From: Candidatus Gastranaerophilales bacterium
GTDB lineage: Bacteria; Bacillota; Clostridia; Lachnospirales; Lachnospiraceae
Assembly: GCA_023663225.1 (NCBI GenBank)
Contig: JAMPHU010000001.1
Location: forward strand, 62,001 to 126,000
Length of the DNA stretch: 64,000 nt
Reading direction: 5' to 3'
Below, in pieces: positions 34,799 to 43,995 of the stretch. Under the pieces are notes generated by a model, which was given only the letters and a program-made list of their open reading frames with translations, did no database searches and was not told where the DNA came from. The translations under genes and the position numbers were made by a program. The stretch's first letter is position 1, and every line of letters begins with the position of its first letter.

Positions 34799-35627
34799 TA
34801 TAAATTGTAAGATTATGCAAGAACTGCTGCCTCTCTATCTGGATCAGGTGTTGGATCCTGACGTGGAGAGAGAAGTCAGCGCACATATACAAAATTGTGA
34901 GACCTGCCGCCAAATATATGACCAGGTAAAGGCCGATCAACTTCAGATCATAGAACAAGACCACAGACATGTGAACTATCTGAAAAAATACAGAAGGCGC
35001 TTAAAGGGCCTGTGCTGGGCGCTTGGCAGCGTGATCGCACTGTTTTTGCTCTTGGCAGCCTGCACACACTATCTGATTTGGGGTTCCCGCGTCACAGTCT
35101 CCGGAAGGGAAAATTATGCTGCCCTGGACGCCAAGGGCATACAATCTCCCCTGGCAGTCTTTCCCTCGCCGGAATTGGAGATCGAATCCGGAGATTTTTA
35201 TTATCGGCTTCAAGATGAGATCTTCGCTCCAGTCTGCCAGATCTATTTAAAAAACGTTTATACCGAGGAAACGTTTTACAAAGAGATAGAGAGACTGGAA
35301 GCGCTGGAACTCACCTACCAGGGACAGACCAACCGCTTGTACGTGGACAACGAACATTATGCGGACACCGCCTATGTAGCCTTGGCAAATTGGACGGATC
35401 GGTTTGAATATGCCATTGCATTTGAAAATCTGCACACCATCGTCTATGTTTATCTGCAAAATATGGATGCCGCCGATCTGCACATGGATCAACTGTTTTT
35501 GCCTGCTTACTTTACGGACAATAACGCGGTCTCATACCCGCAAGACAGTATGAGCGAAGAGCACAGAAGCTATTACTCTTTTAAAATAGGCAATTCGTAT
35601 ATTGACTGTATGGACTTGGCGCCTTAG
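34791..35627 (+). CDS. Zinc-finger (zf-HC2-type) anti-sigma factor, membrane bound
   Basis: 278 residues. The N-terminal HIQNCETC motif, with CKIMQELLPLYLD before it, is the anti-sigma zinc-finger layout. One transmembrane helix (GSVIALFLLLAACTHYL) lies near residues 80-100, followed by an extracellular domain I do not recognise. Overlap with the ECF gene by 8 bases supports a cognate pair in which the membrane protein holds the sigma factor until a signal arrives. The signal is unknown. Confidence 0.85.
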   Translation: MSNINCKIMQELLPLYLDQVLDPDVEREVSAHIQNCETCRQIYDQVKADQLQIIEQDHRHVNYLKKYRRRLKGLCWALGSVIALFLLLAACTHYLIWGSRVTVSGRENYAALDAKGIQSPLAVFPSPELEIESGDFYYRLQDEIFAPVCQIYLKNVYTEETFYKEIERLEALELTYQGQTNRLYVDNEHYADTAYVALANWTDRFEYAIAFENLHTIVYVYLQNMDAADLHMDQLFLPAYFTDNNAVSYPQDSMSEEHRSYYSFKIGNSYIDCMDLAP

Positions 35628-35649
35628 ACAAACCTGTCACATTAGGCAT

Positions 35650-35673
35650 AGCATCGGCATAAAAACCGGTGCT
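35650..35673. terminator. Weak terminator-like hairpin between convergent genes
   Basis: AGCATCGG and CCGGTGCT form an 8-bp stem with one G-T pair and an 8-base loop, between the anti-sigma gene (plus) and the flavin reductase gene (minus). The following T-run is short. Confidence 0.4.
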
Positions 35674-35707
35674 TTCCATATAGAATATGGCGGCCGAAGT
35701 CAGCCTT

Positions 35708-36358
35708 TCACTTCTCCACAAAGGCTGATTTCGGCTGTTTACATACAGGGCAGACATAATCCTCCGGCAGATCCTCAAATGCCACGTCTCCCTCGTACTC
35801 ATATCCGCAGACACTACACACATAGCGTTTCCCTTCGCCCGTGGCATTAGCGGCACTGTCCTCCGCAATATAGGTAGGTGCGTTCTTGGGACTCTTGCCC
35901 TTGATGACATTGTGGTAGTAGGCATAGGTCATAGCGTCATCCTGCTTTAAAATATCTGCTTCCGTCACCTTCCCCAAAAATACCGTATGGCTGGAGGTCT
36001 CCATTTTGTCCACGACTTCGCAGACAATGTACGCGCACGCATCCGCCACCACCGGCATATAACCCTTCAAAGTCTGCTCCACCCCGTCAAACTTATCATG
36101 GTCTCTTCCGCTTTGAAAACCAAAGGTTCCGATGATCCCCGGGTCAGAATGTTCTCCCAGAATGGACACCGCAAATTTGCCGGTCTCCTGAATACATTGA
36201 TTGGTATAATTGTCATGGTTGATGCTCACCGCGATCGTAGCAGGATCCGACGTGATCTGCATAGCGCTGTTAGCCGTGCAGCCGGTCGCTCTCCCCTTAT
36301 CCCATGTGCTGACCACATATACACCGTAGCTCATCTGACGAAATGCGTTTTTGTTCAT
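35708..36358 (-). CDS. Flavin reductase-like domain fused to rubredoxin
   Basis: 216 residues. Residues 1-160 are a flavin reductase/flavoredoxin-like domain ([20 protein letters not shown], then KFAVSILGE). Residues about 165-216 are a rubredoxin: [12 protein letters not shown] and [13 protein letters not shown] supply four iron cysteines. This is the architecture of clostridial high-molecular-weight rubredoxin (Hrb), which passes electrons to flavodiiron proteins for oxygen or NO detoxification. No flavodiiron gene is next to it. Cytoplasmic. Confidence 0.9.
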   Translation of the reverse strand: MNKNAFRQMSYGVYVVSTWDKGRATGCTANSAMQITSDPATIAVSINHDNYTNQCIQETGKFAVSILGEHSDPGIIGTFGFQSGRDHDKFDGVEQTLKGYMPVVADACAYIVCEVVDKMETSSHTVFLGKVTEADILKQDDAMTYAYYHNVIKGKSPKNAPTYIAEDSAANATGEGKRYVCSVCGYEYEGDVAFEDLPEDYVCPVCKQPKSAFVEK

Positions 36359-36440
36359 AAATATAATCCTCCTTCATAAAAATGTTGAACCTATTTGCCT
36401 TCATAATGTCCTGACATAAATGATACAATGTAACTTTCGG

Positions 36441-36560
36441 TCATACATCCCTGTCATCACGCAACCCCTGTTCTAATTCTTCTATCGTCGGCAGCGTACC
36501 CTTGAAGTCTTGTGGCATCAGAGCATTTAATTCATATCTCAAGTCTCGGCTTCGCTTGCA
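36441..36560 (-). pseudogene. Short coding remnant of unknown origin
   Basis: A minus-strand frame ending in TGA at 36441-36443 reads ...YELNALMPQDFKGTLPTIEE followed by LEQGLRDDRDV. It looks like the conserved C-terminus of a protein. It has no start codon or ribosome binding site and becomes AT-rich noise upstream. I do not recognise the parent family. The rest of 36359-36643 holds nothing I can assign. Confidence 0.3.
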
Positions 36561-36643
36561 CATTCAATTATTCTTTATTGTCAAATATTATAAAACACTC
36601 GGTTTCAAAAAACAATACCTGAACGCAGATACCAAAATGCTTT

Positions 36644-38338
36644 TCAAAACCACCTTTCCCCTCTCGCCACCCGCGCCGGATACCATTTCTGAAACCACGC
36701 AGTAAAAATTCCCATTAGGATTGGCACCACCGAATTGACCGCACCTACATAAGCCTTGACCGGCGTCCCCATGAGAACATAGGTCAAAGCAGCCGTCAAC
36801 AGATACAAAACGCCCCACAAAAACGTGAGGATCCTGTTAGTCTTCATAAAGAGCGGATTGGACAGGGCGTTCTCTCCGTTGTATCCATTCATGGAATAAT
36901 GGGCAGTAAGCGGTATTCTTCCCAGACATGACACGCACCACATAATTCCAAACGTCAGATAGGATAGGGGAAGCAAAATCCGGTCCGATATTCCTGACAG
37001 CACCGCTATGGAAAAACCAGCCACCAACGCTCCACTCAAGATGTCATACAGGGTTCTTTTGTGCCGGTAAAACAACAACGGCGTGAGCACACAGGAAGCG
37101 ATGCTCACAAATGCTCCCACCCAGCCATTGATCGCAACAAAGATCCAGAACACTGTCCAGGGAATCAGCATTGCCACCATGTTGGTCGCCTTTTTGGGTA
37201 CATGCACCCGATCGGGCGCTTCCTTTGCACCTTCCGTCCGGTTTTCGTTCTCCGTCCCCTTATAAGAACCGGCCTTTTTATCAGCCGTATCTCCAAAATA
37301 CTCCTCCCATCGAAGCATCAAATCAAAATCTCCAACCACCCGATAAAGCTGCTTCATCAGGGCCTCATCCCCCCGAATATCCCCTGCTGCAATCGATTTC
37401 CACACAGTGATCGGCGTCTCGATCCTGGTAGTGGCCGTCAGGGAACAGTCGGGGAGCACCCTGCTGCCTTCCTTCCCCAAAACAATCTGATAACCCTCGT
37501 TTAAGTCCGTATAGTACATTTCCAGCACCTTGTCCTGCCCTGCATAACTCTCCTTTCGATAGAGCGCCGCCATCTGTCGGGTAAAGATCAGCGCGTCCGA
37601 CTCCTTTTCTCCGCTCTCCCTGTCCACTCCCCAACTGGCATCTGCCCAACTTTCAAAGGTTTCCTTGGGGTACAACATTTCATCCAAATATGCCCTGGTC
37701 TCCTCAGATATTCCTCCCGCCGCATACTCGCTGCCCGCCGCTCTCACATAACCCAGATACGCACCCGTCCTGGCGGACAACTCCGGCACACGGAACAGCT
37801 CTCCCTGTCCGCAGAAAATGGCAGTATAGCCGTTGTCCTTGCCGCAGATATGATCAAACAGACTGCGAACACCGTCATAATTTCCCTCCGCAGTATAAAA
37901 GCCACAAGTGGAGATCAACACTGTCCGCTTTCCCGCTATATCATATCTGAAAGGATGGCTCCCGTTTCCGACTCCATCCTCTCGCTCCTCCATAAACGGA
38001 AGCATCATAGGAAGCTGACGGTCGATCAGATTTTTCAATCCGCCAGGCACAGTGTAATAGTATAACGGAAAACTCCATATCGTCACATCCGCCCACAGAA
38101 GCTTCGCGATCACTCCCGCCATGTCGTCCTGAATACAGCATTGCCCCGGCGTCTGATTCCAACAGGAAAAACAACCCAGACAGGGCCTTATCTTGAGGCT
38201 GTTTACCTGTATTTCTTTCACCGACACCGCTTCGCTTTGAGAGACTGTCTCCTCCATCCCTTCCAAAAAAGCTCTGGTAAGCTTATAGGTATTACTCGCG
38301 CCCCCTTTCGGACTGCCGTTGATCATCAAAATATTCAT
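36644..38338 (-). CDS. Flavodoxin-like NAD(P)H oxidoreductase with C-terminal membrane domain
   Basis: 564 residues from ATG 38338 (MNILMINGSPKGGASNTYKL), preceded by GGAGGG. Residues 1-180 are an FMN-dependent flavodoxin-fold reductase (NGSPKGGASNT, CLGCFSCW, SFPLYYYTVPGGLKNLIDR). After a charged linker near 370-385, about six hydrophobic helices follow (e.g. MVAMLIPWTVFWIFVAI, ILTFLWGVLYLLTAALTYVL). The start overlaps the PadR gene by 4 bases, so it is probably controlled by it. Substrate unknown; quinone, iron or drug reduction at the membrane are possibilities. Confidence 0.8.
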   Translation of the reverse strand: MNILMINGSPKGGASNTYKLTRAFLEGMEETVSQSEAVSVKEIQVNSLKIRPCLGCFSCWNQTPGQCCIQDDMAGVIAKLLWADVTIWSFPLYYYTVPGGLKNLIDRQLPMMLPFMEEREDGVGNGSHPFRYDIAGKRTVLISTCGFYTAEGNYDGVRSLFDHICGKDNGYTAIFCGQGELFRVPELSARTGAYLGYVRAAGSEYAAGGISEETRAYLDEMLYPKETFESWADASWGVDRESGEKESDALIFTRQMAALYRKESYAGQDKVLEMYYTDLNEGYQIVLGKEGSRVLPDCSLTATTRIETPITVWKSIAAGDIRGDEALMKQLYRVVGDFDLMLRWEEYFGDTADKKAGSYKGTENENRTEGAKEAPDRVHVPKKATNMVAMLIPWTVFWIFVAINGWVGAFVSIASCVLTPLLFYRHKRTLYDILSGALVAGFSIAVLSGISDRILLPLSYLTFGIMWCVSCLGRIPLTAHYSMNGYNGENALSNPLFMKTNRILTFLWGVLYLLTAALTYVLMGTPVKAYVGAVNSVVPILMGIFTAWFQKWYPARVARGERWF

Positions 38339-38877
38339 TCTAATCCCTCCAACCGTTCTATGCAGCGCTGTGCCCAATCTATGAAGGATTGTAGATTTTG
38401 GCGGCCATAATCCACCGTCATCTCCCAATACGCTGTCTTTTCCTTATCCTCAACGTAGTCTCCATAGGCTTGAATATATCCCTGCACCGGCTCCAAAGTC
38501 CGCAGCCGCCGCTCACATTCCTCCTGTAATTTCCGAAAGCGTTCGATATTCTCCCTTTTGTCCCTCTCCCCCAGAAAAAAGACCTTCATCAAGGTGGGGT
38601 TGCGCACATCCATCAACAGCTCTCCCTGCGCCAGCCATCCAAGCAGCTCCTTCTGACCCGCTTCCGTAATCGCAAAGATATTTTTATCCGGCTTTCCTTG
38701 CTGTTTGACCAAAGTCTTGCTGACCCAGCCTTGCCGTTCCAGGCCCTCCAGCTCCCGATAGATTTGACTTGTCTGCGCCCTCCAGAAAAAATTCAGGGAA
38801 TCTCGAAAAGTCTGCATAATCTCATACCCTGTCATCCCATGATAATTCAATAAACCTAAGATCCCGTGCTTTAGCAT
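38335..38877 (-). CDS. PadR-family transcriptional regulator
   Basis: 180 residues from ATG 38877, preceded by AAGGAGGG; an upstream in-frame ATG has no ribosome binding site. The winged-helix N-terminus (MLKHGILGLLNYHGMTGYEI, SQIYRELEGLERQGWV) and the C-terminal helical half (PF10400-like) are typical. A perfect palindrome sits between the -35 and -10 of its promoter, so it probably represses itself and the downstream oxidoreductase gene, with which it overlaps by 4 bases. Confidence 0.9.
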   Translation of the reverse strand: MLKHGILGLLNYHGMTGYEIMQTFRDSLNFFWRAQTSQIYRELEGLERQGWVSKTLVKQQGKPDKNIFAITEAGQKELLGWLAQGELLMDVRNPTLMKVFFLGERDKRENIERFRKLQEECERRLRTLEPVQGYIQAYGDYVEDKEKTAYWEMTVDYGRQNLQSFIDWAQRCIERLEGLE

Positions 38878-38919
38878 CCGCACCCTCCTTGTATCGATTT
38901 CTTTATGTTTTCTCTTTCT

Positions 38920-38948
38920 ATGATATTCCACTTATGGAATAATGTCAA
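38920..38948 (-). promoter_or_regulatory. Promoter of the padR operon
   Basis: Minus strand TTGACA (38943-38948), a 17-bp spacer and TATCAT (38920-38925). Confidence 0.75.
38924..38941. promoter_or_regulatory. PadR operator candidate
   Basis: TATTCCA-CTTA-TGGAATA, a perfect 7-bp inverted repeat that fills the space between the -35 and -10 hexamers. Confidence 0.65.
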
Positions 38949-39284
38949 TACAATTTATCCTTGACAAAAGCAACAAAAACCGATACACTTATTAAGCCGC
39001 ACATTGTCTGGGGATTCCCTGCATTTGTGATGTTGAAATTCGGTCTTGCGCAATGGATGTCTGTGAACCGTGTCAGGTTGGGAACAAAGCAGCACTAAAC
39101 AGAATTTTTCATGTGCCGCGAGGGTGCTGGGTGGAGTCATAGCTGCAGCCTCAGGGGATGTGCGGTATTTGGTGCAAAAACATTTCCGCTGTTTTTGGGG
39201 CGTTATTTTGAAAAAGACCTGGTTGATTTTTTTGAACAATACTGCCACTTCAACTCATTCATAGTTTTCTATAAGTTTTAACGA
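38949..39284. other. Intergenic region with possible decayed coding sequence
   Basis: No intact gene seen. A plus-strand frame ending at about 39280 reads CAVFGAKTFPLFLGRYFEKD followed by LVDFFEQYCHFNSF. It resembles the tail of a real protein but has no start or ribosome binding site and is not a family I know. Confidence 0.3.
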
Positions 39285-40295
39285 TTGAAAGTTACACTGA
39301 TGAAAATGAACGGACAAATCACTTCATATGTCGAAAAGGATTCTGAACAGAACCTTCTTCGTGATTGTGCACTCTGTCCCCGCAAATGTCATGTAAACCG
39401 TCTTGCAGGCGAAGTGGGTTACTGCGGACAGACTGCCAAAATAAGGGCGGCCCGCGCGGCTCTCCATTATTGGGAAGAACCTTGCATCTCCGGAACCGCC
39501 GATATTTCCGGGCAAAACCCGACAATATCAGGCGCAGCGCCGCGCGGCGGCTCTGGAGCCGTCTTTTTCTCCGGCTGCAATTTGAAATGTATCTTTTGTC
39601 AAAATTATCCTATCGCCGCCGGCAAAACAGGCAAAGAAATCTCCATGGAACGGCTCTCCGATATTTTTCTGGAGCTGCAAGCGCAGGGCGCTTACAATAT
39701 CAACCTGGTCACCGGCACGCATTTTGTCCCTCAGATCTGTGCCGCACTCAGACTCGCCAAATCCCATGGCCTTGCGCTGCCCGTGGTGTACAATACCGGC
39801 GGCTACGAGAAAACCGAAACCTTGCAACTGTTGGAAGGTCTGGTGGATATCTACCTGCCTGATCTGAAATATTATTCTTCGGAATTGAGCGGGCGCTATT
39901 CCCACGCCCCAGATTACTTTGAAAAGGCCTCCGCCGCTCTGGCGGAAATGTTCCGTCAGGTAGGAAAGCCTGTGTTAGAAGAAAGCAGCGGACTGATGAA
40001 ACGCGGCGTCATCGTTCGGCATCTCATCCTCCCGGGGGAGACCAAAGATTCCAAAAAGCTGCTCCGCTATCTCCATGAAACCTATAGAAATGACATTTAT
40101 GTAAGTATTATGAACCAATACACACCTCTCTCCCCTGTGTCCGACATTCCTTCGCTCAATCGCCGTGTCACTGAGGAAGAATATCGCCGCGTGCTGAACT
40201 TTGCAGAACGGATTGGCATCGAACAGGGGTTTCGACAGGAAGGCGAAACTGCCAGGGAAAGCTTTATTCCGGAATTTGATGAGACTGGAGTATAA
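39285..40295 (+). CDS. Radical SAM protein, PflX/COG1313-like
   Basis: 336 residues from TTG 39285; ATG at 39300 is an alternative start, and neither has a strong ribosome binding site. CALCPRKCHVNR near the N-terminus is a cysteine cluster, GCNLKCIFCQNYPI holds the radical-SAM CxxxCxxC motif, and NLVTGTHFVPQI and YLPDLKYY follow, as in putative pyruvate-formate-lyase-activating-enzyme-like PflX proteins. The enzyme it activates is not evident. No linked operon partner is seen. Confidence 0.85.
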   Translation: MKVTLMKMNGQITSYVEKDSEQNLLRDCALCPRKCHVNRLAGEVGYCGQTAKIRAARAALHYWEEPCISGTADISGQNPTISGAAPRGGSGAVFFSGCNLKCIFCQNYPIAAGKTGKEISMERLSDIFLELQAQGAYNINLVTGTHFVPQICAALRLAKSHGLALPVVYNTGGYEKTETLQLLEGLVDIYLPDLKYYSSELSGRYSHAPDYFEKASAALAEMFRQVGKPVLEESSGLMKRGVIVRHLILPGETKDSKKLLRYLHETYRNDIYVSIMNQYTPLSPVSDIPSLNRRVTEEEYRRVLNFAERIGIEQGFRQEGETARESFIPEFDETGV

Positions 40296-40354
40296 ATGTG
40301 GATTCTATTTTGCCTAATTTGACATACTATAAAACACTGGCGTACTTCTCCCCT

Positions 40355-41443
40355 CTACAATTCCACCCGCATCATATAATACCCATAATCTCCCGATCTG
40401 GCTGGTTCTTGTTTACATTCAAAGCTTTCAAACCCAAACATCATAGCAACCTGTTTTTCTTTGTCATAAAAATTTCCCGGCACACCCACATAATAGCGGA
40501 TCTCGCCCCGAATCTCCAGACGGGAAAGGATGAGATGCCGATAATTGTGATAACCATGCAATAGAAAACTGTTGTTGACCATTCGGTAATACCGACTCGG
40601 GAAGATCACAAAGTCCCCAGGCCCCAGGGACAGATACTCCCGCTCATCCTCAAAGGGCGCGATATGCGGATAGATGGCAACTAATTGGCTCCATTTGTCA
40701 TCCTGCAGGATTTGCCGGCTTTCCTCCATGGAATCCGTTTGTGCCTTGGTCATTTCCTTCTCCGCAAGATTGACCTTTTCCATCTTTGCATCTTCCGCCA
40801 TCAAGATATCTGCCGACGCGACATCTGGTTTCCGTATGTTCTTCTCTACTCCCTCATATGTAGCTCTGCCCATCCACGTTTCTTCCTGATTACGTGCCAC
40901 TTTCTGCTCAAACGTCTTTTCCTGCTCACGTGCCACTTCCTGCTCAAACGTCTTTTCCTGCTCACGTGCTACTTCTCGCTCCGCTGCCTCTGTCTTTTCA
41001 ACTTCCTCTCTCACGTCAAGAACCGACTTATCCACCGTTTCATCCATAGTCGCTTCAACCAAGGCTGCTTCAGCCTTAGACGCTCCAGCCTGCCTTTTGT
41101 CCCGCCAGGTGCAACGAATCTCTTTCCCCGCGGCAATGGGGATCCTGATCTCCTCTAATTGGGCATACCGCAGCTCTCCGCGTCCCATGCGTTCACTGTC
41201 CATGCACAATTCACCGGTGTTTCCCTCTCCGCCTTCAATCTTTATTTTGCACAATATGCTCTCCTGCTTGTCCGCAGTCAGAATCACCTGTTTTTCATAA
41301 TGATCCGTCACATGCAGGCCGCGAACACAGATCTGCATACGACATACCTGATCCCGAACCTCGATCTTTACAAAACCCGCTCCTTTAATCCGCTCCCCGT
41401 TCTCCACATAATCCAAATACTTCACTTTTCTATCAAAATACAT
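40355..41443 (-). CDS. Lachnospiraceae-type protein with conserved ends and a repetitive charged middle
   Basis: 362 residues. The N-terminal about 120 residues are beta-rich (MYFDRKVKYLDYVENGERIK). The C-terminal about 110 residues are a second conserved module (WSQLVAIYPHIAPFEDEREY, YYVGVPGNFYDKEKQ, KQEPARSGDYGYYMMRV), which I think corresponds to DUF6128. Between them is a Glu/Lys-rich linker with 2.5 copies of a 12-residue unit (VAREQEKTFEQE). No signal peptide or membrane segment. Its start codon directly follows the T-tract of the upstream terminator hairpin, so its ribosome binding site would have to be the G-run in that stem. Confidence 0.7.
   Translation of the reverse strand: MYFDRKVKYLDYVENGERIKGAGFVKIEVRDQVCRMQICVRGLHVTDHYEKQVILTADKQESILCKIKIEGGEGNTGELCMDSERMGRGELRYAQLEEIRIPIAAGKEIRCTWRDKRQAGASKAEAALVEATMDETVDKSVLDVREEVEKTEAAEREVAREQEKTFEQEVAREQEKTFEQKVARNQEETWMGRATYEGVEKNIRKPDVASADILMAEDAKMEKVNLAEKEMTKAQTDSMEESRQILQDDKWSQLVAIYPHIAPFEDEREYLSLGPGDFVIFPSRYYRMVNNSFLLHGYHNYRHLILSRLEIRGEIRYYVGVPGNFYDKEKQVAMMFGFESFECKQEPARSGDYGYYMMRVEL
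40893..40981. repeat. 36-bp in-frame tandem repeat, about 2.5 copies
   Basis: Units at 40893-40928 and 40929-40964 differ at a single base, and a partial third copy follows. All are in frame in the linker of the minus-strand gene, so it expands the coiled-coil-like segment by 12 residues per unit. Confidence 0.8.
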
Positions 41444-41446
41444 AAA

Positions 41447-41491
41447 AACCCCCCGATACGCTTAATCCAATATAAGTATATTCGGGGGGTT
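41447..41491 (-). terminator. Terminator hairpin overlapping the next gene's start region
   Basis: AACCCCCCGA and TCGGGGGGTT form a 10-bp stem, followed on the minus strand by TTTTTATG in which the ATG is the start of the 362-residue gene. It terminates the PucR/CdaR-type gene and may also hide the ribosome binding site of the next one. Confidence 0.7.
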
Positions 41492-41495
41492 GTCT

Positions 41496-42584
41496 CTAAT
41501 ATTCCTGATTGTCCAAATATTTCATATAGTTGACTACCATCAGCGCAATCTTGAAAGTCAGCGCCTCGTCAAAATTGCGCAGATCTAATCCTGTACTCCT
41601 TTGAATCTTCTCGATGCGATATACCAACGTATTGCGGTGCACGAACAACTGCCTAGAGGTCTCGGATACATTCAGATTATTCTCAAAAAATTTGTTGAGC
41701 GTATTCAAAGTCTCCTCGTCCAGACTGTCCGGAGGATTATCTCCAAAGATCTCCTCTATAAACAACTTGCACAGATTCACCGGAAGTTGATAAATCAGAC
41801 GCCCAATCCCTAAAGAGCTGTAAGCCATCACATTTTTCTCAATATAGAATATCTTGCCCACATCCAAAGCCATCTTGGCCTCTTTGTATGACTTGGAGAC
41901 ATCTTTGAGCGCGTTCACCACTGTACCGTAAGCCACCTTCGCGTTCATCATCGCCTCTGTGTTCAACAGTGACACGATGGTATCTGCCACAGCCTGCAAG
42001 TCCTCGGCTCCATGCCCTTCCTCTAAGGATTTGATCAGTATGATATCGTTTTCATCCACAGACGTGATGTAATCTCCCTGCTGTGGTGAAAACATTCCTT
42101 TCAGCAATTCATTGGCAATGCCGTCCTTTTCCGGCCTTATCTCTATCAAAAACACGGCTCTGGGCGTTTCAGCTTCTATATGGAGCTTCTTGGCCCTGTT
42201 ATAAATATCCACCAGAAGCAGATTGTCCAACAGCAGATTTTGAAAGAAATTATTTCTGTCAAAACGCTCTTTATACGCAATCACAAGATTTTGAATCTGA
42301 CACACCGCAACCTTGCCTATCATATAGGCATCCTCGCTCATGCCCTTCGCCACCAATACATACAAAAGTTTCCCTTCGTCCAGGATCCTGAGCAGATGTT
42401 GTACGCCAATAACCTGGCTGTCTGCCGGAGAATTTGCAAAACCGCTGATCAGATCAACTGCAACGTCATTGCGGTCCATCGTTGTGGCAATCACTGCACC
42501 CGATGTATCGTATACCCCCAAATCAACCTTAGTGATCGCCTTTAGCTCGTCGAGGCTGGTCTGAATAATCTGACTTGAAATCAT
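41496..42584 (-). CDS. PucR/CdaR-type transcriptional regulator
   Basis: 362 residues. The C-terminus (NKFFENNLNVSETSRQLFVH, RNTLVYRIEKIQ) is the PucR C-terminal helix-turn-helix. The N-terminal part (SGAVIATTMDRNDVAVDLIS) resembles the sugar-diacid sensor domain of CdaR, and the middle is a GGDEF-like degenerate domain seen in this family. It may regulate the adjacent sugar-transport ATPase gene, which lies upstream on the same strand; this is an inference from position. Confidence 0.85.
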   Translation of the reverse strand: MISSQIIQTSLDELKAITKVDLGVYDTSGAVIATTMDRNDVAVDLISGFANSPADSQVIGVQHLLRILDEGKLLYVLVAKGMSEDAYMIGKVAVCQIQNLVIAYKERFDRNNFFQNLLLDNLLLVDIYNRAKKLHIEAETPRAVFLIEIRPEKDGIANELLKGMFSPQQGDYITSVDENDIILIKSLEEGHGAEDLQAVADTIVSLLNTEAMMNAKVAYGTVVNALKDVSKSYKEAKMALDVGKIFYIEKNVMAYSSLGIGRLIYQLPVNLCKLFIEEIFGDNPPDSLDEETLNTLNKFFENNLNVSETSRQLFVHRNTLVYRIEKIQRSTGLDLRNFDEALTFKIALMVVNYMKYLDNQEY

Positions 42585-42617
42585 AAAATTCTCCTTTTCT
42601 CTCTTATGCTGACAAAA

Positions 42618-42641
42618 AGGAGTGCTGTTCCCAGCACTCCT
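42618..42641 (-). terminator. Terminator of the sugar ABC ATPase gene
   Basis: AGGAGTGCTG and CAGCACTCCT form a 10-bp stem with a 4-base loop, followed on the minus strand by TTTTT. Confidence 0.9.
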
Positions 42642-42687
42642 AAAATTGCGCTACGGTAAGCTCAATACCACTTACTACATGTATAGG

Positions 42688-43800
42688 CTAGTTTGTGATA
42701 ATCTGCTCAGTCTCTTTGTCAAATACATGAATCTTCTCAACATCCAGAGCAAACTTGATGCTGTCACCCGGTCTGGAAGTGGTACGAGAATCTACTCTTG
42801 CGGTGATAGGGAACTCGTCAAGATCGAAGTACAGATAAACTTCTGCGCCGAGCAACTCATACACCTTAACGGTAGACTCAAACACGCTCTGAGGAGAACT
42901 CTGAATAAATGCATCGGAATCATATACATCCTCGGGACGAACACCAAAGGTGACAACCTTTCCATTGTAGCCGCCGTCGATCAGCTTCTTGGACTTTGCG
43001 GGAGGAAGAGGAATTGCCTTGCCAGCAATCTCCAAGCTTGCAACGTCGCCATTCACTCTTACGGTTGCATCCAGGAAGTTCATCTGAGGAGATCCCATGA
43101 ATCCTGCTACGAACAAGTTCTGAGGCTTCTCATACAAATTCTGAGGAGTGTCAACCTGCTGCACAACGCCGTCCTTCATAACTACGATTCTGGTACCCAG
43201 CGTCATAGCCTCGGTCTGGTCATGTGTAACGTAGATGATGGTGGTGCCTAATCTCTGATGCAGCTTAGCGATCTCAATTCTCATCTGTACACGAAGCTTT
43301 GCATCCAGGTTGGACAAAGGCTCATCCATCAGGAACACCTTAGGGCTACGCACGATAGCACGTCCCATTGCCACACGCTGTCTCTGACCACCGGACAGAG
43401 CCTTGGGCTTACGGTCAAGAAGGGGAGTCAAGTCAAGGATCTTTGCTGCTTCCTTAACCATCTTGTCAATCTCAGCCTTGGGAACCTTTCTCAGTTTCAA
43501 ACCAAATGCCATGTTGTCATACACAGACATATGAGGGTACAGAGCGTAGTTCTGGAATACCATTGCGATATCTCTGTCCTTGGGCTCTACGTCGTTGACA
43601 ACTCTGTCGCCGATCTTCAGCTCACCGGAGGAAATATCCTCCAGACCTGCGATCATACGAAGTGTAGTAGATTTACCACATCCGGAAGGTCCTACGAAGA
43701 TGATGAACTCCTGATCCGCGATCTCCAAGTTAAAATCCTTAACAGCCTCAAAGCCATTGGGATATACCTTGCAGATGTTCTTTAAAGATAAACTTGCCAT
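42688..43800 (-). CDS. msmK: Sugar ABC transporter ATP-binding protein (UgpC/MsmK type)
   Basis: 370 residues. GPSGCGKSTTLRMIAG is Walker A, LSGGQRQRVAMGRA the ABC signature and VFLMDEPLSNLDAKLR Walker B. The C-terminal about 130 residues form the MalK-type regulatory TOBE domain. The gene stands alone with no permease or binding protein, as for MsmK-type ATPases that energise several sugar importers. It acts at the inner face of the membrane. MsmK versus UgpC naming is arbitrary here. Confidence 0.9.
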   Translation of the reverse strand: MASLSLKNICKVYPNGFEAVKDFNLEIADQEFIIFVGPSGCGKSTTLRMIAGLEDISSGELKIGDRVVNDVEPKDRDIAMVFQNYALYPHMSVYDNMAFGLKLRKVPKAEIDKMVKEAAKILDLTPLLDRKPKALSGGQRQRVAMGRAIVRSPKVFLMDEPLSNLDAKLRVQMRIEIAKLHQRLGTTIIYVTHDQTEAMTLGTRIVVMKDGVVQQVDTPQNLYEKPQNLFVAGFMGSPQMNFLDATVRVNGDVASLEIAGKAIPLPPAKSKKLIDGGYNGKVVTFGVRPEDVYDSDAFIQSSPQSVFESTVKVYELLGAEVYLYFDLDEFPITARVDSRTTSRPGDSIKFALDVEKIHVFDKETEQIITN

Positions 43801-43995
43801 TTGAGTAAACTCCTTTCATGTCACGTTTCTATGATACTGAATTTAGTATAACGAAAAAATAGCAAAAGCACCATACCACTATTCCACAAATATTTTGAAT
43901 CTGATTGTAAGAATTGCTTATATTCTTCCCGCTCACACCAAGCATCCGACATTTTAACCAAAATCGCGACGTTTAATTAGTAAAATTAGACAAAG

